NCBI RefSeq assembly: GCF_900104815.1
Contig: NZ_FNTD01000004.1
Span: 6,261,001-6,325,000 of the forward strand
DNA from: Streptomyces misionensis
GTDB taxonomy: Bacteria > Actinomycetota > Actinomycetes > Streptomycetales > Streptomycetaceae
Direction: 5' to 3'
DNA length: 64,000 bases
Shown here: piece by piece, positions 16,580 to 29,875 of the stretch
How the letters are laid out: each line of letters starts with the position of its first letter
Position numbering within the stretch: the stretch's first letter is position 1
Program-made: the position numbers and the translations under genes
Notes under the pieces: model-generated
What the model was told of the DNA's origin: nothing
The model's database searches: none
What the model saw: the letters and a program-made list of their open reading frames with translations, nothing else

Positions 16580-16923
16580 GTGCCGTTCAAGGCCGTCGAG
16601 CACACCGAGGACCCCGCCCCCCTGGGGAGTTGCTGGACGGCTACGCGGCCGTCGTCCCCCTGTCCACCAGCGGGGACGTGCCGACCCCGGCCGGCCGTGC
16701 CCGGCTCGCCCGCCACCCGGACGCGGGCGGCGGCTTCGCCGGGGTGCACGCGGCGGCCCGCACGGAGTACGGATGGCCGTACCACGGCACCCTGCTCGGC
16801 GCCCGGTTCACCCGGCACCCCGCGTACCGGCCGGGCCAGCGTGAAGCCGCCGGACCGATTTACAGCCCGCGGCCCTCAAGTGACGTTTCTGCGGTGAACG
16901 GTTTGCTCCACCCGAGTGAGTAA
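16580..16923 (+). pseudogene. Remnant of a ThuA-like domain gene, truncated and frameshifted
   Basis: Two frames together read as the middle of a ThuA-like (trehalose utilisation/glutamine amidotransferase-fold) domain. MPFKAVEHTEDPAPLG is read from 16580. After a 1-nt frame change near 16620-16635 the other frame continues ELLDGYAAVVPLSTSGDV, then GGGFAGVHAAARTEYGWPYHG and a block ending FTRHPAYRPG. Intact family members have about 40 residues before the HTEDP motif, which are missing here, and more after the HPA motif. Similarity ends near 16850, while the second frame stays open to a TAA at 16921. No promoter or ribosome site is evident. This looks like a decayed gene rather than a functional short one. 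Confidence 0.7.
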
Positions 16924-16940
16924 AGCTTGCGTAATCACTC
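16914..16940. promoter_or_regulatory. Inverted repeat GAGTGA-N15-TCACTC upstream of the lyase gene
   Basis: Perfect 6-bp arms about 100 nt ahead of the methylisocitrate-lyase-type gene, beside a TTGCGT that could serve as a -35. It is a candidate operator for that transcription unit. Confidence 0.35.
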
Positions 16941-17039
16941 ACCAATGTGTGTACCTGGTGATGCTCTTGGCTTGGCAAAGGGCGCTTGGGTGCGGCGGCT
17001 CCCGCCGTCGTGCCACCCACCCACAGGAGGAGCCGGACC

Positions 17040-17903
17040 TTGACTTACGGGAAGAAGCTGCGCGATCGCATCGCCGGGCCCGGGACCACACCGCTGATCG
17101 GCGTCTACGACATGTACTCGGCATCGATCGCGGCCAAGCACTACGACGGGATGTTCGTCTCCGGATTCGGTTTCGCGGCCTCGTACTACGGACTGCCGGA
17201 CATCGGCTTCATCGCCTGGCCCGACATGGTGGCCTTCGTCCAGCGGCTGCGGGGCGCGTTCCCGCACCACCACCTCCTGGTGGACATCGACGACGGCTAC
17301 GTCGACCCCGAGGTCGCCTGCCACGTGGTCGAGGGCCTGGAGCGCATCGGCGCCTCGGGCGTCATCCTGGAGGACCAGAAGCGGCCCCGCCGCTGCGGCC
17401 ACGCCGACGGCAAGCAGGTGCTGCCCCTGGAGGAGTACCTGGAGAAGCTCGACCAGGTGCTGGCGACCCGCAAGGACCTGGTGGTCGTCGCCCGGACCGA
17501 CGCCACCGACGAGCACGACATCCTGCACCGCGCCGAGCGGCTCGCCGCGACCGACGCGGACGTGGTCCTGGTCGACGGCGTGCGCAGCGTGGAGTGGATC
17601 AAGCGGATCCGGAAGGTCGTCGGCGACAAGCCGCTGCTGTTCAACCAGATCGCCGGCGGAAAGTCCCCCCGCCTCTCCCTCGGGGAACTCTCCGACCTCG
17701 GCGTGGACGTCGCCATCTACAGCACCCCGTGTCTGTTCGCCGCGCACGAGGCGATGGACTCCGCGCTCACCGGGCTGAAGGCCGCCGACGGCCGGCTGCC
17801 CGAGGTGGATCCCGCGAGCGGTATCGGGGTGCAGGCGTCCACCACCCTGCTGGAGCGCAACATCGCCCGCGACCGGCTGGTTCCCCAGAGCGTGGGCGTG
17901 TGA
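17040..17903 (+). CDS. Isocitrate lyase/PEP mutase superfamily enzyme (methylisocitrate-lyase type)
   Basis: A 287-aa TIM-barrel enzyme that cleaves or forms a C-C (or C-P) bond next to a carboxylate. Motifs in order: GVYDMYSASIAA, LLVDIDDGYVDPEV (Mg ligands) and ILEDQKRPRRCGHADGK. The catalytic lid is of the CGH type found in isocitrate and methylisocitrate lyases, not the EDK-x5-NS signature of PEP mutase, so it is more likely a lyase or oxaloacetate-hydrolase-like enzyme. The start is a TTG at 17040, decided by AGGAGG at 17025-17030. Its TGA overlaps the GTG of the next gene, so the two are coupled. Confidence 0.85.
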   Translation: MTYGKKLRDRIAGPGTTPLIGVYDMYSASIAAKHYDGMFVSGFGFAASYYGLPDIGFIAWPDMVAFVQRLRGAFPHHHLLVDIDDGYVDPEVACHVVEGLERIGASGVILEDQKRPRRCGHADGKQVLPLEEYLEKLDQVLATRKDLVVVARTDATDEHDILHRAERLAATDADVVLVDGVRSVEWIKRIRKVVGDKPLLFNQIAGGKSPRLSLGELSDLGVDVAIYSTPCLFAAHEAMDSALTGLKAADGRLPEVDPASGIGVQASTTLLERNIARDRLVPQSVGV

Positions 17904-18163
17904 CCGGCGCCCGGGTGGCCCGCGCCCGAGCGGCGGTGGCGCTCGCCGTCGCCTTCCTCGGCGGCGGCGCCGTCCCGGCGGTCGCGGACGACAGCCTGGT
18001 CACGGTGGTCGACAACTCGCACGCCGACTCCTGGCTGGAGGTCGACCGCACGGCCAACGTGCAGACCGGCCGGGGAGACGCCGGCAGCGACCACGACGGC
18101 AGCGCCGTGGACGCCATCGAGGCCCTCTTCGGCAACCCCCGACCGTCGGACGAGGAGGACTGA
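17900..18163 (+). CDS. Small secreted acidic protein coupled to the lyase gene
   Basis: An 87-aa protein beginning at a GTG that overlaps the previous stop (GTGA). The N-terminus (VTGARVARARAAVALAVAF, then a Gly/Ala stretch) is a Sec-type signal ending in AVA before DD. The mature part of about 57 residues is rich in Asp and Glu, has no Cys, and ends GNPRPSDEED. No family is recognised. Coupling to a cytoplasmic lyase suggests a shared condition of expression rather than a complex. A strong hairpin follows about 110 nt downstream. Confidence 0.72.
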   Translation: MTGARVARARAAVALAVAFLGGGAVPAVADDSLVTVVDNSHADSWLEVDRTANVQTGRGDAGSDHDGSAVDAIEALFGNPRPSDEED

Positions 18164-18274
18164 CCGGAGACCGGACGGGACCCACGCGCCCACGCGGTCG
18201 TACGGCCGCGTGCTCGGGGGCGACGGCGGCCGGGCACCTCCCCTCCAGGGAGGCGGCCCGGCCTCGTCGTGTCC

Positions 18275-18299
18275 GGCCGTCCGGGTACACCGGACGGCC
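18275..18299 (+). terminator. Hairpin terminator after the small secreted protein gene
   Basis: Perfect 10-bp arms GGCCGTCCGG / CCGGACGGCC with a GTACA loop, about 110 nt after the stop codon and ahead of the carboxylesterase gene. Confidence 0.55.
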
Positions 18300-18316
18300 T
18301 ACCGCGTGGTCTGTGC

Positions 18317-18333
18317 ACCGGAATACATCCGGT
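18317..18333. promoter_or_regulatory. Operator-like palindrome ACCGGA-N5-TCCGGT
   Basis: Perfect palindrome 58 nt upstream of the carboxylesterase start, in the region expected to hold its promoter. The binding protein is unknown. Confidence 0.35.
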
Positions 18334-18390
18334 CGCCGTGTTGCTCTGATGTGAACAGGGCAAGACTCGTCGGCGAAGGGCTGGTGGGCG

Positions 18391-19959
18391 ATGACGGCAG
18401 ACCCGACGGGCCCGGTGGCCAGAACGCCCCACGGTGCGGTCCGCGGCCGGTACGAAGGGGGAGTCGCGGTATTCCGGGGCATCCCGTACGCCGCCCCGCC
18501 CTTCGGCCCCCGGCGCTTCCGGCCGCCCGAGCCGCCCGAGCCCTGGGACGGGGTGCGCGACGCGGGCGTGTTCGGACCGACCGCGCCGAAACCGCCGTAC
18601 TCTGAGGCGTTCGCCGAGTACCTGTCCGACCCCGCCATCCCCGGCGACGACTGCCTCAACCTCAACATATGGACGCCCGACCCGGCCCCCGGCGCCCGGC
18701 TGCCCGTCCTGGTGTGGCTGCACGGCGGCGCGCTGACCAGGGGTTCCTCCGCCGTGCCGGTCTACGACGGCCGCACCTTCGCGCGTGACGGCGTCGTCTT
18801 CGTCTCGGTCAACTACCGGCTGGGCGTCGAGGGCTACGGACTGTTCCCGGACGCGCCGCCCAACCCCGGGCTGCGCGACCAGCTCGCCGCGCTGCGCTGG
18901 GTGCACGAGGCGATCGGCGCCTTCGGCGGCGACCCCGGCCGCGTCACCCTGTGCGGCCAGTCGGCGGGCGCCATCAGCGCCGGCGTCCTGCTCGCCTCGC
19001 CCCACACGGACGGCCTGGTCCGGCGCGCGGTGCTGCAGAGCGGCGCGCCCGAGATCTCCGACCGCGAAAAGGTACGGCGGATGGTGCGCCGGATGGCCGC
19101 CCGGCTGAAGGTCCCCGCCACCGCCGAGGCCTTCGCCGCCGTCGACCGCGAACTGCTGCTGCGGACCCAGGCCGAGGTCGGCCGGCTCTCCAGCCCGGTG
19201 CTGGGCGGGCCGGCGTTCGGCGTCGTCGTGGACGGCGACCTCGTGCCCCGCGACCCGCTGAAGGCCCTGGCCGAGCACGACGCCGCCCGGGACGTGGACC
19301 TGCTGATGGGCTGGACCCGGGACGAGTACCGGCTGTGGCTGGTGCCCGGGGGACTGGTGGAGCACGTCGACCGGCTCGGCGCCGTCGCCCTGGCCGGAGC
19401 CATGGCCCGCTGCCACTCCGGCCACGAGGTCCCGCGCGGCTACCGGGCCCTGCACCCCGACGCGGGCGCCGCCGAGATCGTCGGCCAGATGGTCACCGAC
19501 CACCTGCTGCGCGTCCCGCTGCACCGTCTCGCCGACGCCCGCCCCGGCAGGAGCCATCTCTACGAGTTCGCCTGGCCCTCCCTGCGCCCCGGACTCCGCG
19601 CCTGCCACGCCCTGGAGCTTGGCTTCGTGTTCGACTCCGGCGACATCCCCGAGTCGCAGAAGCTCGCCGGGCACGGCGCGCCGCACGAGCTGTGCGACGA
19701 GATGCACACGGCGTGGGTGCGGTTCGCGACGAGCGGGGACCCCGGCTGGGAGGCGTGGGACGCCTCGCATCCGGTGCGGATCTTCGGCGACGGCGTCGCG
19801 CATACCGCGTACGGTCCCCGGGACGCGGAAGTCGCCCTGTGGTCGGCCGTCCCCGTCACCCCGCCGCCCCGCCCGGCCGCCGTCCCCCGCGCCCCCGGCG
19901 CCGAACTGGCCTCCGCCATGCGCCGTCTGCGCCGCTCGGTCGGTGCCCTGCGCCGCTGA
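18391..19959 (+). CDS. Carboxylesterase, type B family
   Basis: A 522-aa alpha/beta-hydrolase of the carboxylesterase/lipase type B family. Hallmarks are FRGIPYAAPPFG near the N-terminus, GDDCLNLNIWTP, the oxyanion-hole WLHGGAL, the nucleophile elbow GQSAGA (Ser near 194), and the catalytic His in CHALELGFVF. No signal peptide is seen, so it is probably cytoplasmic. The acid residue is probably in GWTRDEYRLW. The ATG at 18391 has GAAGGG about 12 nt upstream, a weak site. It stands alone between hairpins. The ester substrate is unknown. Confidence 0.93.
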   Translation: MTADPTGPVARTPHGAVRGRYEGGVAVFRGIPYAAPPFGPRRFRPPEPPEPWDGVRDAGVFGPTAPKPPYSEAFAEYLSDPAIPGDDCLNLNIWTPDPAPGARLPVLVWLHGGALTRGSSAVPVYDGRTFARDGVVFVSVNYRLGVEGYGLFPDAPPNPGLRDQLAALRWVHEAIGAFGGDPGRVTLCGQSAGAISAGVLLASPHTDGLVRRAVLQSGAPEISDREKVRRMVRRMAARLKVPATAEAFAAVDRELLLRTQAEVGRLSSPVLGGPAFGVVVDGDLVPRDPLKALAEHDAARDVDLLMGWTRDEYRLWLVPGGLVEHVDRLGAVALAGAMARCHSGHEVPRGYRALHPDAGAAEIVGQMVTDHLLRVPLHRLADARPGRSHLYEFAWPSLRPGLRACHALELGFVFDSGDIPESQKLAGHGAPHELCDEMHTAWVRFATSGDPGWEAWDASHPVRIFGDGVAHTAYGPRDAEVALWSAVPVTPPPRPAAVPRAPGAELASAMRRLRRSVGALRR

Positions 19960-19960
19960 T

Positions 19961-19997
19961 CCGGGGGCGGAGACCCCGGTCGGGGGCGCGTGCCCGA
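19961..19997. terminator. Paired hairpins between convergent carboxylesterase and mmuM genes
   Basis: CCGGGG / CCCCGG (7-nt loop) starts one base after the carboxylesterase stop, followed by an overlapping GGTCGGG / CCCGACC hairpin (6-nt loop). It is probably a terminator serving both convergent genes. Confidence 0.5.
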
Positions 19998-20055
19998 CCT
20001 GGGGGCCGGCGGATGTCGGGGCGCGGTGGACGCACCCGACGCGGCCCGCGGCGCG

Positions 20056-20991
20056 TCAGGCCGTCCCCGCCTCCAGCGCCCGTGCGATCGAGGCGATGGA
20101 CTCCGGGCCCACCCGGCAGCACCCGCCGATCAGCCGCGCCCCCTCGGCCCGCCACGCCGTGACCCGCTCGGCGCCGAACGTGGTGCGCCCGTCCCAGGCC
20201 CGGGCCCCCGCGTCCCAGGACTCCCCGCTGTTGGGGTAGGCCACCACCGGCTTCCCGGTGACCCGCGCCGCGATCTCCACGGCGGGTCCCACGTCCCGGG
20301 GCGCGCAGCAGTTCACACCGACCGCGATCACCTCGTCCGCTTCCGCCGCCAGGGCGAAGGCCTCCTCCAGGGGCTGCCCGGCGCGGGTGCGCGGACCGTC
20401 GACCGTGTACGAGAGCCAGGCGGGCACCCCGAGCCCGCGCACCGCACGCAGCAGCGCGACGGCCTCGTCGGTGTCCGGCACCGTCTCCAGCGCCAGCACG
20501 TCCGGCCCGGCGGCGGCCAGCACCTCCAGCCGGGGCCGGTGGAACCGCTCCAGCTCGGCCACGCCGAGCCCGTAGCGGCCCCGGTACTCGGAGCCGTCCG
20601 CGAGCATCGCCCCGTACGGCCCCGCCGAGGCCGCCACCCACAACGGCCGCCGCACACCCGCCTCCCGGGCCCGCCCGGCCGCCTCCCGGGCCAGCCGCAC
20701 GCTCAGCGCGAGCAGCCGGGCCGCCTCCGCGCGCCCTGTGCCGCGCCGCGCGAAGCCCTCGAAGGTGGCCTGGTAGCTCGCGGTGATCGCCACGCTCGCG
20801 CCCGCGAGGAAGTAGGCGAGATGGGCCTCGGTGATCGCGTCCGGCCGCTCGGCGAGCAGCCGCGCCGACCACAGCGCGTCGCTCAGGTCGTGCCCGGCGG
20901 ACTCCAGCTGGTTGGACAGTCCGCCGTCGAGTACGACCGTGCCGGCGGCGAGGGCGGCGGCGAGGCTGGGGGAGCAGACGTTGCCGGTCAT
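20056..20991 (-). CDS. mmuM: Homocysteine S-methyltransferase, MmuM type
   Basis: Transfers a methyl group from S-methylmethionine (or SAM) to homocysteine to give methionine. The 311-aa protein matches the family in length. It carries LDGGLSNQLE near the start, AITASYQATFEGF, and the three zinc-ligand cysteines in VGVNCCAP and GGCCRVGP. No signal or extra domain is present. A -10 motif lies 6 nt upstream of the ATG at 20991, so the message is probably leaderless. It is separated by 76 nt from the methionine aminopeptidase gene on the same strand. Confidence 0.93.
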   Translation of the reverse strand: MTGNVCSPSLAAALAAGTVVLDGGLSNQLESAGHDLSDALWSARLLAERPDAITEAHLAYFLAGASVAITASYQATFEGFARRGTGRAEAARLLALSVRLAREAAGRAREAGVRRPLWVAASAGPYGAMLADGSEYRGRYGLGVAELERFHRPRLEVLAAAGPDVLALETVPDTDEAVALLRAVRGLGVPAWLSYTVDGPRTRAGQPLEEAFALAAEADEVIAVGVNCCAPRDVGPAVEIAARVTGKPVVAYPNSGESWDAGARAWDGRTTFGAERVTAWRAEGARLIGGCCRVGPESIASIARALEAGTA

Positions 20992-20997
20992 GCCACG

Positions 20998-21003
20998 ACG
21001 CTA
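20998..21003 (-). promoter_or_regulatory. -10 element TAGCGT of a leaderless mmuM
   Basis: On the minus strand TAGCGT is followed after 6 nt by the mmuM ATG at 20991, without a ribosome site. Confidence 0.45.
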
Positions 21004-21067
21004 GCCCACACGACGTACCGCCGGCGCGGCCCGGCCGGGTCCGCCGGGGAGGCACCGGTGCGGGTGC

Positions 21068-21850
21068 TCACGCTCGCGCGTGCGTGGGCAGGGTGAGGAT
21101 CTCGGCTCCGTCCTCGGTGATCGCGATGGTGTGCTCGCTGTGCGCGGTGCGGCAGCCCGTCGCGCTGCGCAGCGTCCAGCCGTCCGCGTCGGTGACCAGT
21201 GTGGCGGTGTCGGCCATGACCCAGGGCTCCAGGGCGAGCAGCAGTCCGGGGCGCAGCTGGTAACCGCGGCCGGGCCGCCCGGTGTTCGGGACGTGCGGGT
21301 CCTGGTGCATCGTCGAGCCGATGCCGTGGCCCCCGAACTCGGTGTTGACCGGGTAGCCCGCCTTGCCGAGGACCGTGCCGATGGCGTGGGAGAGGTCGCC
21401 GATGCGCGCCCCGGGCCGGGCGGCGGCGATGCCGGCGGCGAGCGCGCGTTCGGTCGTCTCGATCAGCGCGACGCTCTCCGCCGGCCTGGCGTCGCCCACC
21501 AGGAAGCTGATCGCCGCGTCCGCGGCCACCCCGCCCCTGGCCACGGCGAGGTCGAGGGTCAGCAGGTCCCCGTCCGCCAGCGTGTAGTCGTGCGGCAGCC
21601 CGTGGAGCACCCCGTCGTTGACGGCCGTGCAGATGTAGTGCCCGAACGGGCCGCGCCCGAAGGAAGGCGCGTAGTCGACGTAGCAGGACTCCGCACCCGC
21701 CTCGACGATCATTTCCTTGGCCCACCGGTCGATGTCCAGCAGGTTCGTCCCGACCGCGCTGCGCTGCCTCAGCGTGTGCAGGATGTCTCCGACCAGGGCG
21801 CCGGTGTCCCTCGCCCGGTCGAGCCGCGCGGAGTTCAGGATCTCGATCAT
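21068..21850 (-). CDS. map: Type I methionine aminopeptidase
   Basis: Removes the initiator methionine from nascent proteins. The 260-aa protein has the five metal ligands in order: Asp in LLTLDLAVAR, Asp in AADAAISF, His in GGHGIGSTMH, Glu in LALEPWV, and Glu in SEHTIAI. The substrate-binding His is in GHYICTAVND. There is no N-terminal SH3-type extension. GAGAGG precedes the ATG at 21850. It is divergent from an XRE regulator 64 nt away, an unusual arrangement for a housekeeping enzyme. It is therefore probably a second, regulated paralogue rather than the essential copy (inference). Confidence 0.93.
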   Translation of the reverse strand: MIEILNSARLDRARDTGALVGDILHTLRQRSAVGTNLLDIDRWAKEMIVEAGAESCYVDYAPSFGRGPFGHYICTAVNDGVLHGLPHDYTLADGDLLTLDLAVARGGVAADAAISFLVGDARPAESVALIETTERALAAGIAAARPGARIGDLSHAIGTVLGKAGYPVNTEFGGHGIGSTMHQDPHVPNTGRPGRGYQLRPGLLLALEPWVMADTATLVTDADGWTLRSATGCRTAHSEHTIAITEDGAEILTLPTHARA

Positions 21851-21875
21851 GGGGACCTCTCATGTGTGTCCAATA

Positions 21876-21908
21876 ACTATACCGGTCTAACTGTACCGGT
21901 ATTAGAAT
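21876..21908. promoter_or_regulatory. Overlapping divergent promoters with ACCGGT operator repeats
   Basis: TATAGT (21881 to 21876, minus) is the -10 of map, and TAGAAT (21903-21908, plus) is the -10 of the XRE gene, 6 nt before its ATG. Two copies, TATACCGGT (21878-21886) and TGTACCGGT (21892-21900), are spaced 14 nt apart between and over the promoters. The XRE protein is the obvious candidate to bind them, controlling map and itself. Confidence 0.6.
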
Positions 21909-21914
21909 TGCCCC

Positions 21915-22220
21915 ATGGTCAGGTTGCCGCTCACCCCCGCCGAGATCGAACGCGGACAGCGCCTCGGGGCCCTGCTCCGCCGGGCCCGTGGCCGCCGCTC
22001 GATGCTGGACGTGGCGCTCGCCTCGCACATCTCGCCGGAAACCCTGCGGAAGATCGAGTCCGGCCGTGTGGCCACCCCCGCCTTCCCGACCATCGCGGCG
22101 ATCGCCGACACCCTCGGCCTCTCCCTCGACGCCGTCTGGGCCGAGATCAGCGGGGCGGAGCGAGCCGTTGGGGATCAGCCGGTCCTGGCCGTCGCACGGC
22201 ACCCGTCGCTGGCCTCGTGA
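21915..22220 (+). CDS. XRE family transcriptional regulator
   Basis: A 101-aa DNA-binding protein with a Cro/C1-type helix-turn-helix: RGQRLGALLRRARGRRSMLDVALASHISPETLRKIESGR in outline, then PTIAAIADTLGLSLDAVW. The fold fills residues 10-80, leaving a short tail. The ATG at 21915 lies 6 nt after a TAGAAT -10 element with no ribosome site, so it is leaderless. It diverges from map with shared repeats between them, so it probably regulates that gene. Confidence 0.9.
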   Translation: MVRLPLTPAEIERGQRLGALLRRARGRRSMLDVALASHISPETLRKIESGRVATPAFPTIAAIADTLGLSLDAVWAEISGAERAVGDQPVLAVARHPSLAS

Positions 22221-22229
22221 CGGCGGCGC

Positions 22230-22255
22230 CCTGCCGGCCGCTCCCGGACGGCAGG
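22230..22255. terminator. Hairpin between convergent XRE and hydrolase genes
   Basis: CCTGCCG / CGGCAGG with a 12-nt loop fills the 42-nt gap between the two stops. It is a plausible bidirectional terminator of moderate strength. Confidence 0.4.
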
Positions 22256-22262
22256 CACCGGC

Positions 22263-22997
22263 CTACGACGGGCTCCGCGCGCCGGAAAGCAGCGACTCGG
22301 CCAGCCTGTCGGCGAACTCCACCGGGTGTTCCAGCGTGCCCAGGTGTCCGCCGGGAAACTCCGTGAACGCCCCGCCCAGCCGCTCGGCCAGGAACTCCGC
22401 CGTGCGGTGCAGCACGTGGCCGCGGGAGTCCGCGCCCGCGGCGAGCGTGAGCGGAACGCCCGCCGGTACCGCGGCGGGTGCGTACCGGACGAACGGGTGC
22501 AGCACCCGGGCGAGGAACACCCCCATCGGCGTCGCCGATTCGCCCTCGGCCGGGGGCCGACCGGAGCCGTCCAGTCGGCCGATGAGTTCGGCGCGCAGCT
22601 CGGCACCGTCCGGCAGCACGGTGACACAGGGCGGCTCGTGCGCCACCACGTGCGCCAGCCGCCCCGGATGCCGCACGAGCAGGTCGAGCACCGCGATACC
22701 GCCCGAGCTGGTGCCGAACACATACGCCGGTTCACCCTCGGGCAGCACCGCCTCCAGCACCCGGTGCGCCCCCTCGCTCCAGTCCGCCACCCGCTGCTCG
22801 GCCACCGGCAGACCGAGCCGGCCGTGCGCGAGTCCCAGCGGGTCGTACGTCACCACGGTGAACCGCGTCGCCAGCCGCTCGACCAGCGGCCCGAGCCCCA
22901 TCGGGTGCCCGGCCCCGCCCGGCAGCACCAGCAGCACGGGCCCGCCGCCCGTCACGTCGTAGTGGTCGCGGCCGTCCTGGCGCCCCGTCTCGGTCAT
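22263..22997 (-). CDS. Alpha/beta hydrolase
   Basis: A 244-aa alpha/beta-fold hydrolase: LLVLPGGAGHPMG as the oxyanion region, the nucleophile elbow FGTSSGG (Ser near 97), and the catalytic His in FPGGHLGTLEHP near the C-terminus. AGAGGA lies 6 nt before the ATG at 22997. It follows the beta-galactosidase gene by 113 nt on the same strand and could be read through from it. The sequence does not define a substrate. Confidence 0.88.
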   Translation of the reverse strand: MTETGRQDGRDHYDVTGGGPVLLVLPGGAGHPMGLGPLVERLATRFTVVTYDPLGLAHGRLGLPVAEQRVADWSEGAHRVLEAVLPEGEPAYVFGTSSGGIAVLDLLVRHPGRLAHVVAHEPPCVTVLPDGAELRAELIGRLDGSGRPPAEGESATPMGVFLARVLHPFVRYAPAAVPAGVPLTLAAGADSRGHVLHRTAEFLAERLGGAFTEFPGGHLGTLEHPVEFADRLAESLLSGARSPS

Positions 22998-23110
22998 CGC
23001 TCGTCCTCTCCCGGTGGCAACGCACGCCCGGCCGGCGGGCGTTGATCGTCATACCCGGCAGACGGTACGTCCCGCGCCGCGCCGGAGCCTCCGAATTAGG
23101 CGCCGGCGGA

Positions 23111-26017
<2,907 letters not shown>

Positions 26018-26034
26018 TCAGGCGGGAGGGATCG

Positions 26035-28394
<2,360 letters not shown>

Positions 28395-28406
28395 CGCCCG
28401 TATGCC

Positions 28407-28424
28407 GCACATCGCCCGATGTGC
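28407..28424 (+). terminator. Short hairpin after the dehydrogenase gene
   Basis: GCACATCG / CGATGTGC arms around a tight CC turn, 12 nt past the stop codon. It is a probable but modest terminator. Confidence 0.4.
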
Positions 28425-28555
28425 GCCGTATGCGCCACCCCCCGCCGCACCGCGCACACCCCCTCCCGGACACGTCACCCGGACCCGCCACGGATTCCCC
28501 GGACCCGGGGGCATACGGTGTGGGAAGTACGCCTGAGCCGGGAGGAGACATACGG

Positions 28556-29875
28556 ATGGGCAGTCGCACCGCGCTGGTCGAGGATCTGATGGAGCGGTTC
28601 CCGCACGTGCCGCGGGAAGCCGTCTTCAAGGAGGACCTGCTCCGGGGCGGCGTCGCCTTCGACAAATCCGCCCTCAGCGACAACGAGAACGGTGACGTCA
28701 AGCCGAAGTCGTACTTCATCTTCTCCTTCGACCACGGCACCCTGCCCGAGCTGGGCGAGGCCGCGCTGCGCCGGCCCCCGGAGGAGATCATCCTCACGGG
28801 CGGCCCGTACGACCTGCGCCGTACGGTCGTCTCCGTACGGGTGAACCCCGCCTCCCCCTACCGGGTGGCCGCCGACGAGGAGGGGCTGCTCGGCCTCTAC
28901 CTGGACGGCAAGCGCATCGCCGACGTCGGCGTGCCGCCGATGCCCGAGTACTACCGGCACACCCTCTCCAACGGGAAGTCCGTCATGGAGGTCGCGCCCA
29001 CCATCCAGTGGGGCTACCTGATCTACCTGACCGTCTTCCGGGTCTGCCAGTACTTCGGCGCCAAGGAGGAGTGCCAGTACTGCGACATCAACCACAACTG
29101 GCGCCAGCACAAGGCGGCGGGGCGGCCGTACACGGGCGTGAAGGACGTCGAGGAGGTCCTCGAGGCCCTGGAGATCATCGACCGGTACGACACCCAGAAG
29201 GCGTCCACCGCGTACACCCTGACCGGCGGCGCGATCACCAAGACGGTCGCCGGGCGCGACGAGGCCGACTTCTACGGCCACTACGCCAAGGCCATCGAGG
29301 AGCGCTTCCCCGGCCGCTGGATCGGCAAGGTGGTGGCGCAGGCGCTGCCCAAGGCGGACGTGCAGCGGTTCAAGGACTACGGCGTGCAGATCTACCACCC
29401 CAACTTCGAGGTGTGGGACCGCCGGCTGTTCGAGCTGTACTGCCCCGGCAAGGAGCGCTACGTCGGCCGCGACGAGTGGCACAAGCGGATCCTGGACTCC
29501 GCCGAGGTGTTCGGGCCGCGCAATGTGATCCCCAACTTCGTGGCGGGCGTGGAGATGGCCGAGCCGTTCGGCTTCACCACCGTGGACGAGGCCATCGCCT
29601 CCACCACCGAGGGGCTGCGCTTCTTCATGTCGCACGGGATCACGCCCCGCTTCACCACCTGGTGCCCGGAGCCCACCACCCCGCTCGGCAAGGCCAACCC
29701 GCAGGGCGCGCCGCTGGAGTACCACATCCGGCTGCTCCAGGCCTACCGTCAGACCATGGACGACTTCGGCCTGTCCTCCCCGCCCGGCTACGGCCCGCCC
29801 GGGCCCGGCCGCGCGGTCTTCTCGGTCAGCTCCTTCATGGACAGCCTGCCCGCGCAGGAGCCGGCCGAGGCCTGA
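28556..29875 (+). CDS. Radical SAM protein with C-x8-C-x2-C cluster motif
   Basis: A 439-aa protein. Around residues 162-177 it reads VCQYFGAKEECQYCDINHNW, placing three cysteines as C-x8-C-x2-C instead of the usual C-x3-C-x2-C that binds the radical SAM 4Fe-4S cluster. TLTGGAITKT fits the SAM-binding GGE-type motif, and YHPNFEVWD and NFVAGVEMA look like later barrel strands. There is no SPASM or B12-binding domain, and the reaction is unknown. GGAGGAG lies 8 nt before the ATG at 28556; longer readings upstream are Pro-rich and not credible. It has no obvious partner gene. The next gene starts 160 nt later on the same strand. Confidence 0.82.
   Translation: MGSRTALVEDLMERFPHVPREAVFKEDLLRGGVAFDKSALSDNENGDVKPKSYFIFSFDHGTLPELGEAALRRPPEEIILTGGPYDLRRTVVSVRVNPASPYRVAADEEGLLGLYLDGKRIADVGVPPMPEYYRHTLSNGKSVMEVAPTIQWGYLIYLTVFRVCQYFGAKEECQYCDINHNWRQHKAAGRPYTGVKDVEEVLEALEIIDRYDTQKASTAYTLTGGAITKTVAGRDEADFYGHYAKAIEERFPGRWIGKVVAQALPKADVQRFKDYGVQIYHPNFEVWDRRLFELYCPGKERYVGRDEWHKRILDSAEVFGPRNVIPNFVAGVEMAEPFGFTTVDEAIASTTEGLRFFMSHGITPRFTTWCPEPTTPLGKANPQGAPLEYHIRLLQAYRQTMDDFGLSSPPGYGPPGPGRAVFSVSSFMDSLPAQEPAEA

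Noticed and set aside
17040..18163. Phosphonate biosynthesis cluster based on a PEP mutase-like gene
   Set aside because: The enzyme has EDQ-x4-RCGH in place of the EDK-x5-NS signature of PEP mutase, and no phosphonopyruvate decarboxylase or other phosphonate gene is nearby.
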